64,000 nucleotides of DNA from an uncultured Bacteroidales bacterium (lineage in GTDB: Bacteria > Bacteroidota > Bacteroidia > Bacteroidales > UBA932). Below, piece by piece: positions 17,090-26,779 of the stretch (positions are counted from its first letter, which is position 1; every line of letters begins with the position of its first letter). The stretch lies in contig CAKUSP010000002.1 in NCBI GenBank assembly GCA_934680015.1, positions 1 through 64,000 of the forward strand, given 5' to 3'. A program made the position numbers and the translations under genes. The notes beneath the pieces were generated by a model that worked only from the letters and a program-made list of their open reading frames with translations, had not been told where the DNA came from and did no database searches.

Positions 17090-17097
17090 TATATTTG
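17090..17097 (+). promoter_or_regulatory. -7 box of thrS operon
   Basis: TATATTTG lies 21 nt before ATG 17119. There is no room for a T-box or a structured leader. Confidence 0.65.
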
Positions 17098-17118
17098 TAG
17101 GCTTTATAAACATTAGAT

Positions 17119-18906
17119 ATGGTAACTATAGCATTTACAGATGGAACTATTCGTCCATGGGACGATGATGAAGCTAAAAAAATATTTTGGCATTCGTCCG
17201 CACACCTTATGGCAGAGGCTCTAGAAGCGTTGTATCCAGGCATCAAGTTTGGCGTGGGACCCGCTGTAGAGACGGGATTCTACTACGATGTAGACTTTGG
17301 CGGGCAGCAAATTAGCGATGCTGATTTGAAAAAGATAGAGGATAAGATGTTGGAGTTGGCAAAGACTAAAGAGACATTTGAAAAAATAGATGTATCTAAG
17401 GCCGATGCCTTGAAATATTTTCAAGAAAAAGGGGACCCATACAAGTGTGAATTAATAGAGGGTTTGCAGGATGGTACCATCACTTTTTATAAGAATGGTA
17501 ACTTCACAGATTTGTGCCGTGGGCCTCATATTAAGCATGTAGATGATATAAAAGCTGTTAAACTTACTTCTATCGCCGGGGCTTATTGGAAGGGCGATCA
17601 GAATCGTCAGCAACTTACTCGTATTTATGGTGTGTCTTTCCCTAAAAAGAGTATGCTTGAAGATTATCTGAAGCTTGTCGAGGAAGCTAAGAAACGCGAT
17701 CATCGTAAGATAGGAAAAGAGATGGAATTATTCACTTTTTCTACCCGTGTAGGCTTGGGCCTTCCGATGTGGCTTCCCCGTGGTGCGCAGATGCGTTACA
17801 CTTTGGAGCAGTTCCTTCGTAAAAAACAACAGGAACTAGGATATCTTCCAGTAGTCACACCGCATATTGGTGCTAAGGAACTTTATGTGACATCTGGCCA
17901 TTATGCTAAATACGGGAAGGATTCTTTTCAGCCGATACACACTCCTCAAGAGGGTGAGGAGTATATGTTAAAGCCTATGAACTGTCCTCATCATTGTGAG
18001 ATATATCGTAGCTCTCCACGATCTTATAAGGATTTACCTCTTAGATTTGCAGAATTTGGTACTGTATATCGTTACGAGCAAAGTGGTGAGCTCCATGGTC
18101 TAACAAGAGTGCGTGGGTTTACTCAAGATGACGCACACCTTTTCTGTCGTCCGGATCAGTTACAAGAAGAATTTGAAAAGGTTATTGATTTGATACTTTA
18201 TGTCTTCAAGACCTTGAAGATGAATGAATATATGGCTCAGATATCTTTGCGTGATCCTAATAACAAGACTAAATATATAGGAAGTGATGAGAATTGGGCC
18301 AAGGCTGAAGGCGCCATTATAGAGGCCGCGCGTAAGAAAGGCTTGAAGACCGTAGTGGAATATGGCGAAGCAGCTTTCTATGGGCCAAAGCTTGACTTTA
18401 TGGTTAAGGATGCGATAGGCCGTCGCTGGCAATTAGGAACTATCCAAGTAGATTACAATCTTCCAGAACGTTTTGATCTTGATTATGTTGATGCTGATGG
18501 ACAAAAGCAGAGACCGGTTATGATACACCGCGCACCATTTGGCTCTATTGAGAGATTTACAGCTGTTGTTCTTGAGCATACTGCTGGGCATCTTCCTATT
18601 TGGCTTGCCCCAGATCAGGTGAAGATTCTTCCTGTTAGTGAGAAATTTGCCGATTATGCAGAAAAAGTTTGTAATTTGTTGAAAAATTCCGAAATTCGCG
18701 CTTCCATTGATTCTCGTAACGAAACTCTAGGGAAGCGAATTAGAGATATAGCCGCTTTAAGAGTTCCGGTGCTTGCGATAGTGGGTGAAAAAGAAGCATC
18801 TGAAGGTACAGTTTCCGTAAGAAGGGAAGGTGCAGATCAGGGCTCTATGAGTGCAGAACAATTTGTTGAATATATAAAATCAGCAGTAGCTGAAGAATTA
18901 GCTTAA
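17119..18906 (+). CDS. thrS: Threonyl-tRNA synthetase lacking most of the TGS domain
   Basis: A class II synthetase of 595 residues that charges tRNA-Thr. The editing domain has HSSAHL (residue 25 on) and CRGPH; the catalytic core has Zn ligands in [10 protein letters not shown], motif 2 [15 protein letters not shown], motif 3 [11 protein letters not shown], and a C-terminal anticodon-binding domain. Bacterial ThrRS normally runs to about 640 residues and starts with a 60-residue TGS domain. Here the first strand [12 protein letters not shown] is joined directly to [18 protein letters not shown], as if about 50 residues were deleted. No upstream in-frame sequence could supply the missing part, because the promoter lies 21 nt away. 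It leads the infC-rpmI-rplT operon; TAATG overlaps infC. Confidence 0.95.
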   Translation: MVTIAFTDGTIRPWDDDEAKKIFWHSSAHLMAEALEALYPGIKFGVGPAVETGFYYDVDFGGQQISDADLKKIEDKMLELAKTKETFEKIDVSKADALKYFQEKGDPYKCELIEGLQDGTITFYKNGNFTDLCRGPHIKHVDDIKAVKLTSIAGAYWKGDQNRQQLTRIYGVSFPKKSMLEDYLKLVEEAKKRDHRKIGKEMELFTFSTRVGLGLPMWLPRGAQMRYTLEQFLRKKQQELGYLPVVTPHIGAKELYVTSGHYAKYGKDSFQPIHTPQEGEEYMLKPMNCPHHCEIYRSSPRSYKDLPLRFAEFGTVYRYEQSGELHGLTRVRGFTQDDAHLFCRPDQLQEEFEKVIDLILYVFKTLKMNEYMAQISLRDPNNKTKYIGSDENWAKAEGAIIEAARKKGLKTVVEYGEAAFYGPKLDFMVKDAIGRRWQLGTIQVDYNLPERFDLDYVDADGQKQRPVMIHRAPFGSIERFTAVVLEHTAGHLPIWLAPDQVKILPVSEKFADYAEKVCNLLKNSEIRASIDSRNETLGKRIRDIAALRVPVLAIVGEKEASEGTVSVRREGADQGSMSAEQFVEYIKSAVAEELA

Positions 18907-19499
18907 TGCCAGGACCTTACAGACCAAAGCCTGCCGTGCCACGTCCTCAGAATGGACGTAAGCCGGATGCCCGTCAACAAAAAGACGAGTTCGAACTTCG
19001 TATTAATGAGGCTATAACAGCCCCTCAAGTTCGTTTGGTAGGAGATAATATTCCTGAACCAGGTGTTTATCCTTTATCAAAGGCTATTAGACTAGCAGAT
19101 GACCTCGAATTAGACCTAGTGGAAATTAGTGCGAAGGCAGATCCTCCTGTGTGCAGGATCATGGATTACGAAAAGTACATTTACCAGCAAAAGAAAAAGG
19201 CGAAGGAGATGAAATCTAATTCGGCTAAGATAGTGGTAAAAGAGATACGATTTGGTCCTAATACGGATGAGCATGATTTTCAATTCAAGCTTAAACATGC
19301 TCAGGAGTTCCTTCAGGAAGGTTCAAAGGTTAAAGCAACCATCTTTTTCCGCGGACGTTCGATTATGTTTGCAGACCAAGGTGAAAAACAATTACTACGT
19401 TTTGCAGTAGAGCTTGAAGATTATGGTAGGGCTGAAAATATGCCGGTATTGGAAGGAAAGAGGATGACGATGATGATAGCCCCATTAAAGAAAAAGTAG
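18906..19499 (+). CDS. infC: Translation initiation factor IF-3
   Basis: A 197-residue IF-3 with a basic N-terminal extension, an N-domain (about 29-100, [14 protein letters not shown]) and a C-domain (about 105-195, [25 protein letters not shown]). It binds the 30S subunit and controls initiator tRNA selection. The start is ATG 18906, overlapping the thrS stop as TAATG, which indicates translational coupling. The E. coli type AUU start is not used. Confidence 0.96.
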   Translation: MPGPYRPKPAVPRPQNGRKPDARQQKDEFELRINEAITAPQVRLVGDNIPEPGVYPLSKAIRLADDLELDLVEISAKADPPVCRIMDYEKYIYQQKKKAKEMKSNSAKIVVKEIRFGPNTDEHDFQFKLKHAQEFLQEGSKVKATIFFRGRSIMFADQGEKQLLRFAVELEDYGRAENMPVLEGKRMTMMIAPLKKK

Positions 19500-19553
19500 A
19501 CCGCTTTTGCGGATATTATTTATAAATTATTATTAATTAAACATTTTAACACA

Positions 19554-19748
19554 ATGGCAAAGCTTAAAACGAACCCCGGTGCCAAAAAGCGCTTTACGCT
19601 TACCGGGTCGGGTAAAATCAAGAGGAAGCATGCTTACCACAGCCACATCCTCACAAAGAAGACCAAAAAGCAAAAGAGAAATCTTGATCATTTCGCAATT
19701 ATCGAATCTGCGGATATCAAGAGGGTGAAAGAAATGTTGGTTCTCTAA
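19554..19748 (+). CDS. rpmI: 50S ribosomal protein L35
   Basis: A 64-residue basic protein with the L35 signature ([23 protein letters not shown]). It is in the canonical infC-rpmI-rplT order, 54 bp after infC and 12 bp before rplT. Confidence 0.97.
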   Translation: MAKLKTNPGAKKRFTLTGSGKIKRKHAYHSHILTKKTKKQKRNLDHFAIIESADIKRVKEMLVL

Positions 19749-19760
19749 AAGTATTAAATT

Positions 19761-20105
19761 ATGCCAAGATCAGTCAATTCAGTAGCCTCAAGGGCTCGCC
19801 GCAAGAAGATTCTTAAGAGAACACGCGGTAATTTCCTCGCAAGAAGGAACGTTTGGACGGTAGCAAAAAACACTTATGAAAAGGGACTTACCTATGCTTA
19901 CCGTGATCGTAGAGCAAAGAAGCGTAATTTCCGCGCTCTTTGGATTCAGAGAATAAATGCAGCTGCTCGTCAGTATGGCATGACATATTCTCAGTTTATG
20001 GGTTCTCTCGCTAAGAACAATATTGGGCTTAACCGTAAAGTTCTTGCAGACCTAGCCATGAACAATCCACAGGCTTTCGAAGCAATCGTCAAATCAGTTA
20101 AATAG
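19761..20105 (+). CDS. rplT: 50S ribosomal protein L20
   Basis: A 114-residue protein with [13 protein letters not shown] and [14 protein letters not shown] typical of L20, which organises 23S rRNA early in assembly. It lies 12 bp after rpmI. L20 often autoregulates this operon in other phyla; no such site was identified here. Confidence 0.97.
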   Translation: MPRSVNSVASRARRKKILKRTRGNFLARRNVWTVAKNTYEKGLTYAYRDRRAKKRNFRALWIQRINAAARQYGMTYSQFMGSLAKNNIGLNRKVLADLAMNNPQAFEAIVKSVK

Positions 20106-20113
20106 TCGCTACC

Positions 20114-21259
20114 GTGAAGTTGAAGGAATTGCTGCATAATAGATGGACAAAGTTCAGTTTTTGGGCTTTGCTTTATGTGTTATGGGTGATTTGGCTTGAA
20201 AATTACTGGTTCCTTTTGGGCTTAGTGGTGATATTTGATATATTTATCACTAAAAAGGTACATTGGAACTTTTGGAAAAAGAAGTATAAAGAGGGTGAAA
20301 AGCATTCGGCGTGGAATGATTGGCTTGATGCCATTATTTTTGCCGTAATAGTAGTTACCGTAATAAATACTTTCTGGTTTCAGGCTTTTAAGATTCCTAC
20401 TTCTTCAATGGAGAACACTCTATACACGGGGGACCATCTTTTTGTCAGCAAGTTGACATACGGACCTAAGTTGCCTCAAACACCGCTTACGGTTCCTTTT
20501 ACGCATAATGTCTTGTTCGGTAAAGAATCTTATTCTAAACTTATACAAAATAAGTATCGCCGATTAAAAGGTTTGAGAAGCGTTGAAAGAGGTGATATAG
20601 TGGTATTCGGATTCCCTAATGGTGACACCGTCCTTAGAAAAGCGCCTTCAGAGGATTATTATGCTCTATGTAGGTTCTATGGAAAAAAGAAGGTGGTTTC
20701 TACATTGGGGCCAGTGATAGCAAGACCTGAGGATAAGGTTGACCACTATGTAAAAAGATGTGTGGCGGTTGCTGGTGATACCATACAGGTAAAGAAGGGG
20801 ATGGTTTGGGTAAACGGAGAGAAGCAAACAGTTTATCCAGGTGTTCAGTTCTCTTCTAGGATGGAAGAGATACAGAGTGACTATCGTGAAATTTTTCCTT
20901 TTTCAAAGAATTACTCTTGGAGCAGGGATGAATTTGGCCCTCTTTGGATTCCTAAAAAAGGGGCTAAAGTGGAATTGAATTCCGATAATCTTCCGCTATA
21001 TGAAAGAATTATCAGTGTTTATGAGCATTCGTCAGTGAAAGATGCTTTAGCTGCAGGAGAGTATACTTTTAAACAGGATTACTACTTTATGATGGGCGAT
21101 AACAGACACAATTCTTTGGATTCAAGGTATTGGGGTTTTGTACCGGAGGACCATATCGTGGGAAGGCCGGTGCTAATATGGCTCTCGACAGATCCTTCTA
21201 AAGGATTTCCACAAAATGTAAGGTGGAATCGTTTCTTGAAGGTGGTAAAAGATTATTAA
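20114..21259 (+). CDS. lepB: Signal peptidase I
   Basis: A 381-residue membrane serine protease that removes signal peptides. Two or three N-terminal membrane segments (about 14-45 and 72-92) precede the catalytic part. Ser98 in PTSSMENTL and Lys214 in HYVKRCVAVAGD form the dyad, and box E is FMMGDNRHNSLDSRYWG. The start is GTG 20114, 8 bp after rplT; no ATG lies near, and the next residues form the first helix. A long insert between boxes C and D (about 110-205) makes it larger than E. coli LepB, as is usual for Bacteroidetes. Its place in a ribosomal-protein operon couples secretion capacity to growth. Confidence 0.93.
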   Translation: MKLKELLHNRWTKFSFWALLYVLWVIWLENYWFLLGLVVIFDIFITKKVHWNFWKKKYKEGEKHSAWNDWLDAIIFAVIVVTVINTFWFQAFKIPTSSMENTLYTGDHLFVSKLTYGPKLPQTPLTVPFTHNVLFGKESYSKLIQNKYRRLKGLRSVERGDIVVFGFPNGDTVLRKAPSEDYYALCRFYGKKKVVSTLGPVIARPEDKVDHYVKRCVAVAGDTIQVKKGMVWVNGEKQTVYPGVQFSSRMEEIQSDYREIFPFSKNYSWSRDEFGPLWIPKKGAKVELNSDNLPLYERIISVYEHSSVKDALAAGEYTFKQDYYFMMGDNRHNSLDSRYWGFVPEDHIVGRPVLIWLSTDPSKGFPQNVRWNRFLKVVKDY

Positions 21260-21278
21260 TAAATAAAAAACAATAATT

Positions 21279-21521
21279 ATGGCAAAGGTTTGTCAAATAA
21301 CTGGCAGAAAGAGAATGAAAGGCAATAATGTCGCACATTCTAAATTGCGTACCAAGCGCGACTTCTCCGTTAATCTCAAGAACAAACGTTTTTGGAGTGA
21401 AGAGGAGAATCGATTTATAACTTTGAAAGTTTCTTGTAAAGGTATGAGAATCATTGAGAAAAATGGCTTGGATGCCACTATCCGTGATGCTCAGAAAAAA
21501 GGATATGTTAACCTTGTTTAA
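21279..21521 (+). CDS. rpmB: 50S ribosomal protein L28
   Basis: An 80-residue protein, [18 protein letters not shown] onward, with the L28 signature. It lies 19 bp after lepB and 11 bp before rpmG. Confidence 0.97.
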   Translation: MAKVCQITGRKRMKGNNVAHSKLRTKRDFSVNLKNKRFWSEEENRFITLKVSCKGMRIIEKNGLDATIRDAQKKGYVNLV

Positions 21522-21532
21522 TTTTTGAGATT

Positions 21533-21721
21533 ATGGGAAAAAAAGCAAAAGGCAACAGGGTGCAAGTCATCCTTGAGTGCACAGAACAAAAGGCAAGTGG
21601 AGTACCGGGGATTTCTCGTTATGTAACCACAAAAAATAAGAAAAATACTACAGAACGTCTTGAGAGAAGAAAGTATAATCCATTCCTTAAGAGAGTGACT
21701 GTACATCGTGAAATCAAATAA
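21533..21721 (+). CDS. rpmG: 50S ribosomal protein L33 (zinc-independent)
   Basis: A 62-residue protein with [21 protein letters not shown] and [12 protein letters not shown]. It has a single Cys and none of the CxxC pairs of the zinc-binding L33 form. It is followed by the DUF4295 gene. Confidence 0.96.
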   Translation: MGKKAKGNRVQVILECTEQKASGVPGISRYVTTKNKKNTTERLERRKYNPFLKRVTVHREIK

Positions 21722-21740
21722 TTTCTGGAGGATTTAGAAT

Positions 21741-21899
21741 ATGGCAAAGAAAGCCGTCGCAACATTCGCAGCTAAGGCCGGTGCTAAGAGCATGGTTAAG
21801 TGCATTCGCATGGAGAAGTCTCCTAAGACAGGGGCTTATGTTTTCACAGAGTCTTTGATGGAGGAAGCTCAGGCTAAGGAAATGTTCGCAAAGAAGTAA
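21741..21899 (+). CDS. DUF4295 small basic protein
   Basis: A 52-residue ORF (MAKKAVATFAAKAG through EMFAKK). It is 19 bp after rpmG and is preceded by TCTGGAGGA, one of the few clear Shine-Dalgarno-like sequences here. The family is restricted to Bacteroidetes and is found almost always between rpmG and ftsY. Its composition and position suggest a ribosome-associated protein, but no function is proven to my knowledge. Confidence 0.9.
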   Translation: MAKKAVATFAAKAGAKSMVKCIRMEKSPKTGAYVFTESLMEEAQAKEMFAKK

Positions 21900-21925
21900 T
21901 TTCCTTTTTATAAAATCTATAATTG

Positions 21926-21955
21926 AAGAAGAGAGTGTTGCACACTCTCTTCTTT
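21926..21955 (+). terminator. Terminator of the thrS to DUF4295 operon
   Basis: A perfect 13-bp stem (AAGAAGAGAGTGT/ACACTCTCTTCTT) with a TGC loop, followed by only three T and then G. It separates the ribosomal-protein operon from ftsY, which has its own promoter box 27 bp later. Confidence 0.75.
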
Positions 21956-21981
21956 GCGTATTTATAATGCAGATTTTTCAC

Positions 21982-21989
21982 TATATTTG
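21982..21989 (+). promoter_or_regulatory. -7 box of ftsY, nearly leaderless
   Basis: TATATTTG ends 6 nt before ATG 21996. Confidence 0.65.
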
Positions 21990-21995
21990 TGAGAT

Positions 21996-22877
21996 ATGTC
22001 AGTTAGTTTTTTTCAAAAATTAAGTAGAGCTATTATTGGTAAGTCTAGGGTGGATGATAACACTTTGGATGCCATAGAGGAGGCTCTTATAGAGTCGGAT
22101 ATGGGCGTTGACACCACCTTGAAAGTTATAGATGAACTTGAAGAAAGGGTGTCGCATGATAAATTCATGACTAAAGATGAGCTTTTTCAAATGCTACGTG
22201 ACCAGATAGCATCTTTGATGGATTTGCCATCTCCCCTTATTTCTGATATAAAACCTTATGTCATAATGGTGGTAGGTGTAAATGGTGTCGGAAAGACTAC
22301 AAGTATAGGGAAATTGGCATATAAATTTAAAAAAGCAGGGAAAAAGGTCATACTAGGAGCCGCAGATACTTTTCGTGCAGCTGCAGTAGATCAACTCACG
22401 ATTTGGGCAGAGCGGTCAGGTGTTGATATTGTGAAGCAACAGATGGGCTCTGATCCCGCAGCTGTTGCTTATGATACGGTACGCTCTGCTATTGCCAAGA
22501 ATGCTGATGTGGTCCTTATTGATACTGCAGGTCGATTGCATAATAGGGTGGATCTTATGAACGAGCTTACTAAAATTAGAAATTCTATCTCCAAGGCTCT
22601 GCCTGGAGCTCCATCTGAAGTTATGCTTGTTTTGGATGCAAGCACAGGACAGAACGCTTTTCAGCAGGCTAAAGAATTCGCAAGGGCTACATCCATAACT
22701 TCTTTAATGTTGACTAAGATGGATGGTACAGCACGTGGAGGCGTGGCGGTTGGACTAGTAGATCAGTTTGGAATTCCGATTAAATACCTTGGAATTGGAG
22801 AGGGGATAGATGATATAAAGGAGTTTGATAAGCAAGAGTTTGTCAAGACGCTTTTTGAAGAAGATAATTTGAAATAA
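21996..22877 (+). CDS. ftsY: Signal recognition particle receptor FtsY
   Basis: A 293-residue SRP GTPase that docks ribosome-SRP complexes at the membrane. It consists of the N domain (about 1-85) and G domain with G1 GVNGVGKTTS, G2-like DTFRAAAVDQL, G3 DTAGR and G4 TKMDGTARGG. The acidic A domain of E. coli FtsY is absent, as is common in Bacteroidetes. It begins the ftsY-pheT-DUF4296-deoC run (gaps of 12, 5 and 33 bp). Confidence 0.96.
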   Translation: MSVSFFQKLSRAIIGKSRVDDNTLDAIEEALIESDMGVDTTLKVIDELEERVSHDKFMTKDELFQMLRDQIASLMDLPSPLISDIKPYVIMVVGVNGVGKTTSIGKLAYKFKKAGKKVILGAADTFRAAAVDQLTIWAERSGVDIVKQQMGSDPAAVAYDTVRSAIAKNADVVLIDTAGRLHNRVDLMNELTKIRNSISKALPGAPSEVMLVLDASTGQNAFQQAKEFARATSITSLMLTKMDGTARGGVAVGLVDQFGIPIKYLGIGEGIDDIKEFDKQEFVKTLFEEDNLK

Positions 22878-22889
22878 AATACAATAGAT

Positions 22890-25343
22890 ATGAAACTCGA
22901 TTATAATTGGCTTAAGGAGTATATTAAATGTGACTTGACAGCTACTCAGATAGCAGAAATAATGACATCCATAGGAATAGAGGTGGATGCGGTAGAAGAA
23001 AAAGAAACTATCGAAGGTGGTTTAAAGAATGTGGTGGTGGCAAAGGTTTTGACATGTGTTCCACATCCCGATTCAGATCACCTGCATATAACGACTGTGG
23101 ATGATGGTGGAGAATCACCAGTCCAAGTTGTATGTGGTGCACCTAATGTAGCTGCAGGACAAAAGGTTCTTTTCGCTCGTGTAGGGGCAGTTCTTCCAGG
23201 CGATTTTAAAATTAAGAAATCTAAGATTCGTGGGGTTGAAAGTCTAGGAATGATATGCGCAGAGGATGAATTAGGCATAGGAGAAAGCCACGATGGGATT
23301 ATGGTCTTGCCAGAGGCTGCAGTGGTGGGGACACCTGCAAAAGATTATTTGCATATTAAAACTCAGGCTGTTATAGAGTACGAAATTACTGCCAATCGTG
23401 TCGATGCCGCTTCTCATTTCGGAGTAGCTCGGGATGTTTTTGCTTATATGAGGCTACGTGGTATTCCATGTGAACTTGTATTACCAGATGTCGGTATGGC
23501 AACCGGAAATGCAGATGCCGATGCGCCAGCTCCAGTAGATATAGATGTAGAGGATATCTCAGGCGCTCCTCGTTATATGGGAGTAACGATAGAGGGGATA
23601 AAGGTAGGACCATCTCCTAAGTGGATGCAGGAACGACTTACTGCCATAGGGTGTCGCCCGATTGATAATGTAGTGGATATTTCCAATTATGTGCTATTTG
23701 AGATCGGACAGCCACTGCATACTTTTGACGCTGATAAGATTAAGGGAGGAAGGGTGATTGTGCGCCGTGCTTTAGCGGGTGAAAAAATATACACGCTTGA
23801 TGGTGTAGAGAGAGCATTGTCTTCAGAAGATATGGTCATTGCCAATTCTGATGGTCCGATGTGCATTGCTGGTGTATTTGGAGGAAGTGATAGTGGAATA
23901 AGTGAAAAGACAGTTAATCTGTTTATAGAGAGTGCCTATTTTGACCCTGGAAGCATTCGAAAGACGAGTAAGAAGCAACAACTTTCCACAGATGCATCAT
24001 TTAGATTTGAAAGGGGAGTGGATCCAGCCGCATGTGAGTATGCACTGAAGCGTGCAGCCGATTTGGTAGTAGAATTGGCTGGAGGAAGAGTTGTTGGACC
24101 TATTTTAGAAAGTTATCCTTCACCTATAAGTCGTAAAAGGATAGAATTAGATTATGGACGCATATGTTCATTTATAGGGAAGGAAATAGGAGATGATAAA
24201 ATAGATAATATATTGGAGTCTCTTGGATATAAATTTGAGGAACGTAGCGGAAGAAAGGCAGTCGTTTTAGCTCCGAGCTATATGGTGGATGTTTATAGAG
24301 AATGTGATGTGGTAGAAGAAATACTTCGTATCTATGGATATGATAATATAGAATTACCATCACAGATGAGGATGTCTGTTAATGCTACTCCTTCACCAGA
24401 GCCAGAAGCAGTACGAAGCATAATTTCTAATTTTTTAGCGGCTAATGGTTTTGTTGAGACTATGAACAATTCTCTTACTAAAGGAGATTACTACACAGGA
24501 CTTACTACTTATCCGTCAGATCATTGCGTGAAAATACTTAACCCTTTGAGCCAAGATCTTAATGTTTTACGTCAATCACTGGTCTTTAATGCACTGGAGG
24601 TTGTGGCTTACAATGTCAACCGTCAAATGCCATATATGAAGATTTTTGAATATGGCTCAGTCTATCAAAGACTACCGGAAAAAAATGGCGAAACATTAGA
24701 GGGATATGAGGAACATCAGAATTTTTGTCTAGCTATTACAGGAACCTCTGAGAAGAATTGGCGTGGAGGTGGTGTACGAACGGATTATTTTAAACTTAAA
24801 GGGTATATAGAGTTACTATTAAGACGCTTTGGCGCAGATATTTACCAATTATGGAGCGAGCCTGCCCCTAGTGATATATATTCTGAAGGAATGTGCTTGA
24901 AACTGCCAGGTAGTGCGAAGTTGTTGCTCACTATGGGGCAAGTTGGCGCACCGCTCTTAAAAAAATTCGGAGTTAAGCAACCGGTGTATGTGGCTGAAAT
25001 TAATTGGCAGACACTGTTTGAATTGATAAAGAGAAATAAGGTAGGATTTAAAGAGATGCCGCGATTCCCTGAAGTTAGAAGAGACTTGGCATTGCTACTA
25101 GACGAACATGTGACCTATGCTCAATTAAGGACTGCAGCTTTCAAATCGGCTAAAAAAATCCTGAAAAACGTATCCTTATTCGATGTCTATCGTGGCGATA
25201 AGATTCCTCAGGGTAAAAAACAATATGCTTTGAGTTTTACGCTACAGGATGCTGAGAGAACTCTTACAGATCAGGATGTGGAGAAAGCCATGTTGTCTAT
25301 CTTGAAGTCATTTCAAAGCGAATTTGGTGCGCAACTTAGATAG
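22890..25343 (+). CDS. pheT: Phenylalanyl-tRNA synthetase beta subunit
   Basis: An 817-residue full-length PheT with an N-terminal EMAP-type tRNA-binding domain (about 40-150), B3/4 editing domain (about 210-385), B5 (about 405-475), catalytic-like core (about 480-710, with NPLSQDLNVLRQSL) and the C-terminal ferredoxin-fold anticodon-binding domain (RFPEVRRDLALLL). It pairs with PheS, which is not encoded in this window, to form the alpha2beta2 enzyme. It lies 12 bp after ftsY. Confidence 0.97.
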   Translation: MKLDYNWLKEYIKCDLTATQIAEIMTSIGIEVDAVEEKETIEGGLKNVVVAKVLTCVPHPDSDHLHITTVDDGGESPVQVVCGAPNVAAGQKVLFARVGAVLPGDFKIKKSKIRGVESLGMICAEDELGIGESHDGIMVLPEAAVVGTPAKDYLHIKTQAVIEYEITANRVDAASHFGVARDVFAYMRLRGIPCELVLPDVGMATGNADADAPAPVDIDVEDISGAPRYMGVTIEGIKVGPSPKWMQERLTAIGCRPIDNVVDISNYVLFEIGQPLHTFDADKIKGGRVIVRRALAGEKIYTLDGVERALSSEDMVIANSDGPMCIAGVFGGSDSGISEKTVNLFIESAYFDPGSIRKTSKKQQLSTDASFRFERGVDPAACEYALKRAADLVVELAGGRVVGPILESYPSPISRKRIELDYGRICSFIGKEIGDDKIDNILESLGYKFEERSGRKAVVLAPSYMVDVYRECDVVEEILRIYGYDNIELPSQMRMSVNATPSPEPEAVRSIISNFLAANGFVETMNNSLTKGDYYTGLTTYPSDHCVKILNPLSQDLNVLRQSLVFNALEVVAYNVNRQMPYMKIFEYGSVYQRLPEKNGETLEGYEEHQNFCLAITGTSEKNWRGGGVRTDYFKLKGYIELLLRRFGADIYQLWSEPAPSDIYSEGMCLKLPGSAKLLLTMGQVGAPLLKKFGVKQPVYVAEINWQTLFELIKRNKVGFKEMPRFPEVRRDLALLLDEHVTYAQLRTAAFKSAKKILKNVSLFDVYRGDKIPQGKKQYALSFTLQDAERTLTDQDVEKAMLSILKSFQSEFGAQLR

Positions 25344-25348
25344 TATAG

Positions 25349-25873
25349 ATGAAGCCAGGTAGAATTTTTCTATATGCATGTGTTGCATGTATGCTGTCGG
25401 CCTGCTCGAAAGGCGGAAGGGTGATTCCAGCCTCGAAGATGGCCGACATATATGCAGATATGTTCCTCGCGGATCAATGGATCGCTTCGCACTATTCGGA
25501 AAGAAGAAAAGCAGATACCACTATGTTCTACGAACCTATTTTTGAAAAGTATGGATACACGACTAAAGACTACGATGCTTCTGTAAAATACTATATATCA
25601 AAACCGGATGATTATTCGAAAATACTAAAAACATCAGGGCTAAAGTTAGATAAAAAAGCGAAGTACTTGCAAAAAGTTGAGGATTATTATAATAACCGTA
25701 AGCCCGAATTTTCTCCTTATATCCCTAAGGAATTTAGCTTAGACTCGCTTATGAGTCGTGACACGATGATGAAGTGGCACATTTCAGATACGCTTTCAAA
25801 TGTAGACACATTTACTAATCCTGAAATAATAACTAATTCAAGTTTTGAAAGTCGGACAGTTGTTGAAAATTAA
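25349..25873 (+). CDS. DUF4296 lipoprotein
   Basis: A 174-residue lipoprotein with lipobox LSAC (Cys19) and the DUF4296 core (MADIYADMFLADQWI, YGYTTKDYDASVKYYISKP). The family is common in Bacteroidales, usually as a small periplasmic lipoprotein next to housekeeping genes, and its role is unknown. It is 5 bp after pheT, so it is expressed with ftsY and pheT. Confidence 0.82.
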   Translation: MKPGRIFLYACVACMLSACSKGGRVIPASKMADIYADMFLADQWIASHYSERRKADTTMFYEPIFEKYGYTTKDYDASVKYYISKPDDYSKILKTSGLKLDKKAKYLQKVEDYYNNRKPEFSPYIPKEFSLDSLMSRDTMMKWHISDTLSNVDTFTNPEIITNSSFESRTVVEN

Positions 25874-25906
25874 CATGTTCTCTTACTTGCACAGCTTGAG
25901 TAACTA

Positions 25907-26701
25907 ATGAATATTATGAATAAGACAGAAATTTTAAAAAAATGTTTTGCTTTCATGGACTTAACCACATTGCGTCCTGAAGATACGGAAAATAGTGTAA
26001 AGAATCTTGTGGATAAGGTGAGTGAATTTCACCGACTTTACCCATCATACCCACTTCCTGCTTCTATTTGCGTATATCCTAATTTTGCACATATAGTAAG
26101 AGATTATCGCACAAGCCCTGAACTCCATGTTACCACTGTGGCTGGGTGTTTCCCTTCCTCTCAGAGTTTTCTTCAGGTAAAAGAATTAGAGGTTAAGATG
26201 GCAATTGAAGACGGAGCTGATGAAGTGGATATAGTATTAGCTCTAAATGCTTTTTTGGCAGGGAATAAAGAAAAAGCATATAAAGAGATAGCTCGAATTA
26301 AAGAGATATGCGCTTCAAAGGATGTGCTTTTAAAAGTTATACTTGAAACTGGTATCTTGAAAACAGATGAACTGATCCACGATGCATCTATGCTCGCTAT
26401 GGAAGCTGGAGCAGATTTTATTAAGACTTCTACCGGAAAAGTGAGTGTGAATGCTACACCTGAGGCTGCAAGAGTTATGTGTTACGCAATTAAGGAATAT
26501 TATGAGAAAACTGGCCGAAAGGTTGGCTTCAAAGCAGCGGGTGGAGTGTCCACTGCGGATGAGGCTCTACAATATTACGAGATAGGTGAGAGTATACTTG
26601 GAGTGGAGTGGATGAATAAGAATCTTTTTCGCTTTGGAGTTAGTCGGCTAGGAAATTCGCTTGTCTCAGCTATAGAAAACAAAGAGATAAAATTCTTCTA
26701 A
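25907..26701 (+). CDS. deoC: Deoxyribose-phosphate aldolase
   Basis: A 264-residue class I aldolase cleaving 2-deoxyribose-5-phosphate to glyceraldehyde-3-phosphate and acetaldehyde in deoxynucleoside catabolism. The Schiff-base lysine is Lys173 in FIKTSTGK, with Asp108 (EVDIV) and Lys209 (VGFKAAGG) as the proton relay. It resembles the longer E. coli type. The start could also be ATG 25916, three residues in. A strong terminator follows. Confidence 0.93.
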   Translation: MNIMNKTEILKKCFAFMDLTTLRPEDTENSVKNLVDKVSEFHRLYPSYPLPASICVYPNFAHIVRDYRTSPELHVTTVAGCFPSSQSFLQVKELEVKMAIEDGADEVDIVLALNAFLAGNKEKAYKEIARIKEICASKDVLLKVILETGILKTDELIHDASMLAMEAGADFIKTSTGKVSVNATPEAARVMCYAIKEYYEKTGRKVGFKAAGGVSTADEALQYYEIGESILGVEWMNKNLFRFGVSRLGNSLVSAIENKEIKFF

Positions 26702-26719
26702 TTAATAAATTATGAATTA

Positions 26720-26752
26720 GCCGTGTAAACTCGTTTTTACACGGCTTTTTTT
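26720..26752 (+). terminator. Terminator of the ftsY to deoC operon
   Basis: GCCGTGTAAA pairs with TTTACACGGC and is followed by a T run. Confidence 0.92.
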
Positions 26753-26755
26753 GTA

Positions 26756-26763
26756 TATATTTG
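26756..26763 (+). promoter_or_regulatory. -7 box of the zincin-like lipoprotein gene
   Basis: TATATTTG lies 16 nt before ATG 26780, immediately after the deoC terminator, giving a leader of about ten bases. Confidence 0.65.
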
Positions 26764-26779
26764 CAAAAACGACTTATCT

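Noticed and set aside
21982..21989. Consensus -33 TTTG for ftsY in the terminator tail (21953 onward)
   Set aside because: The spacer would be about 25 bp, beyond the usual 19-21, so only the -7 box is claimed.
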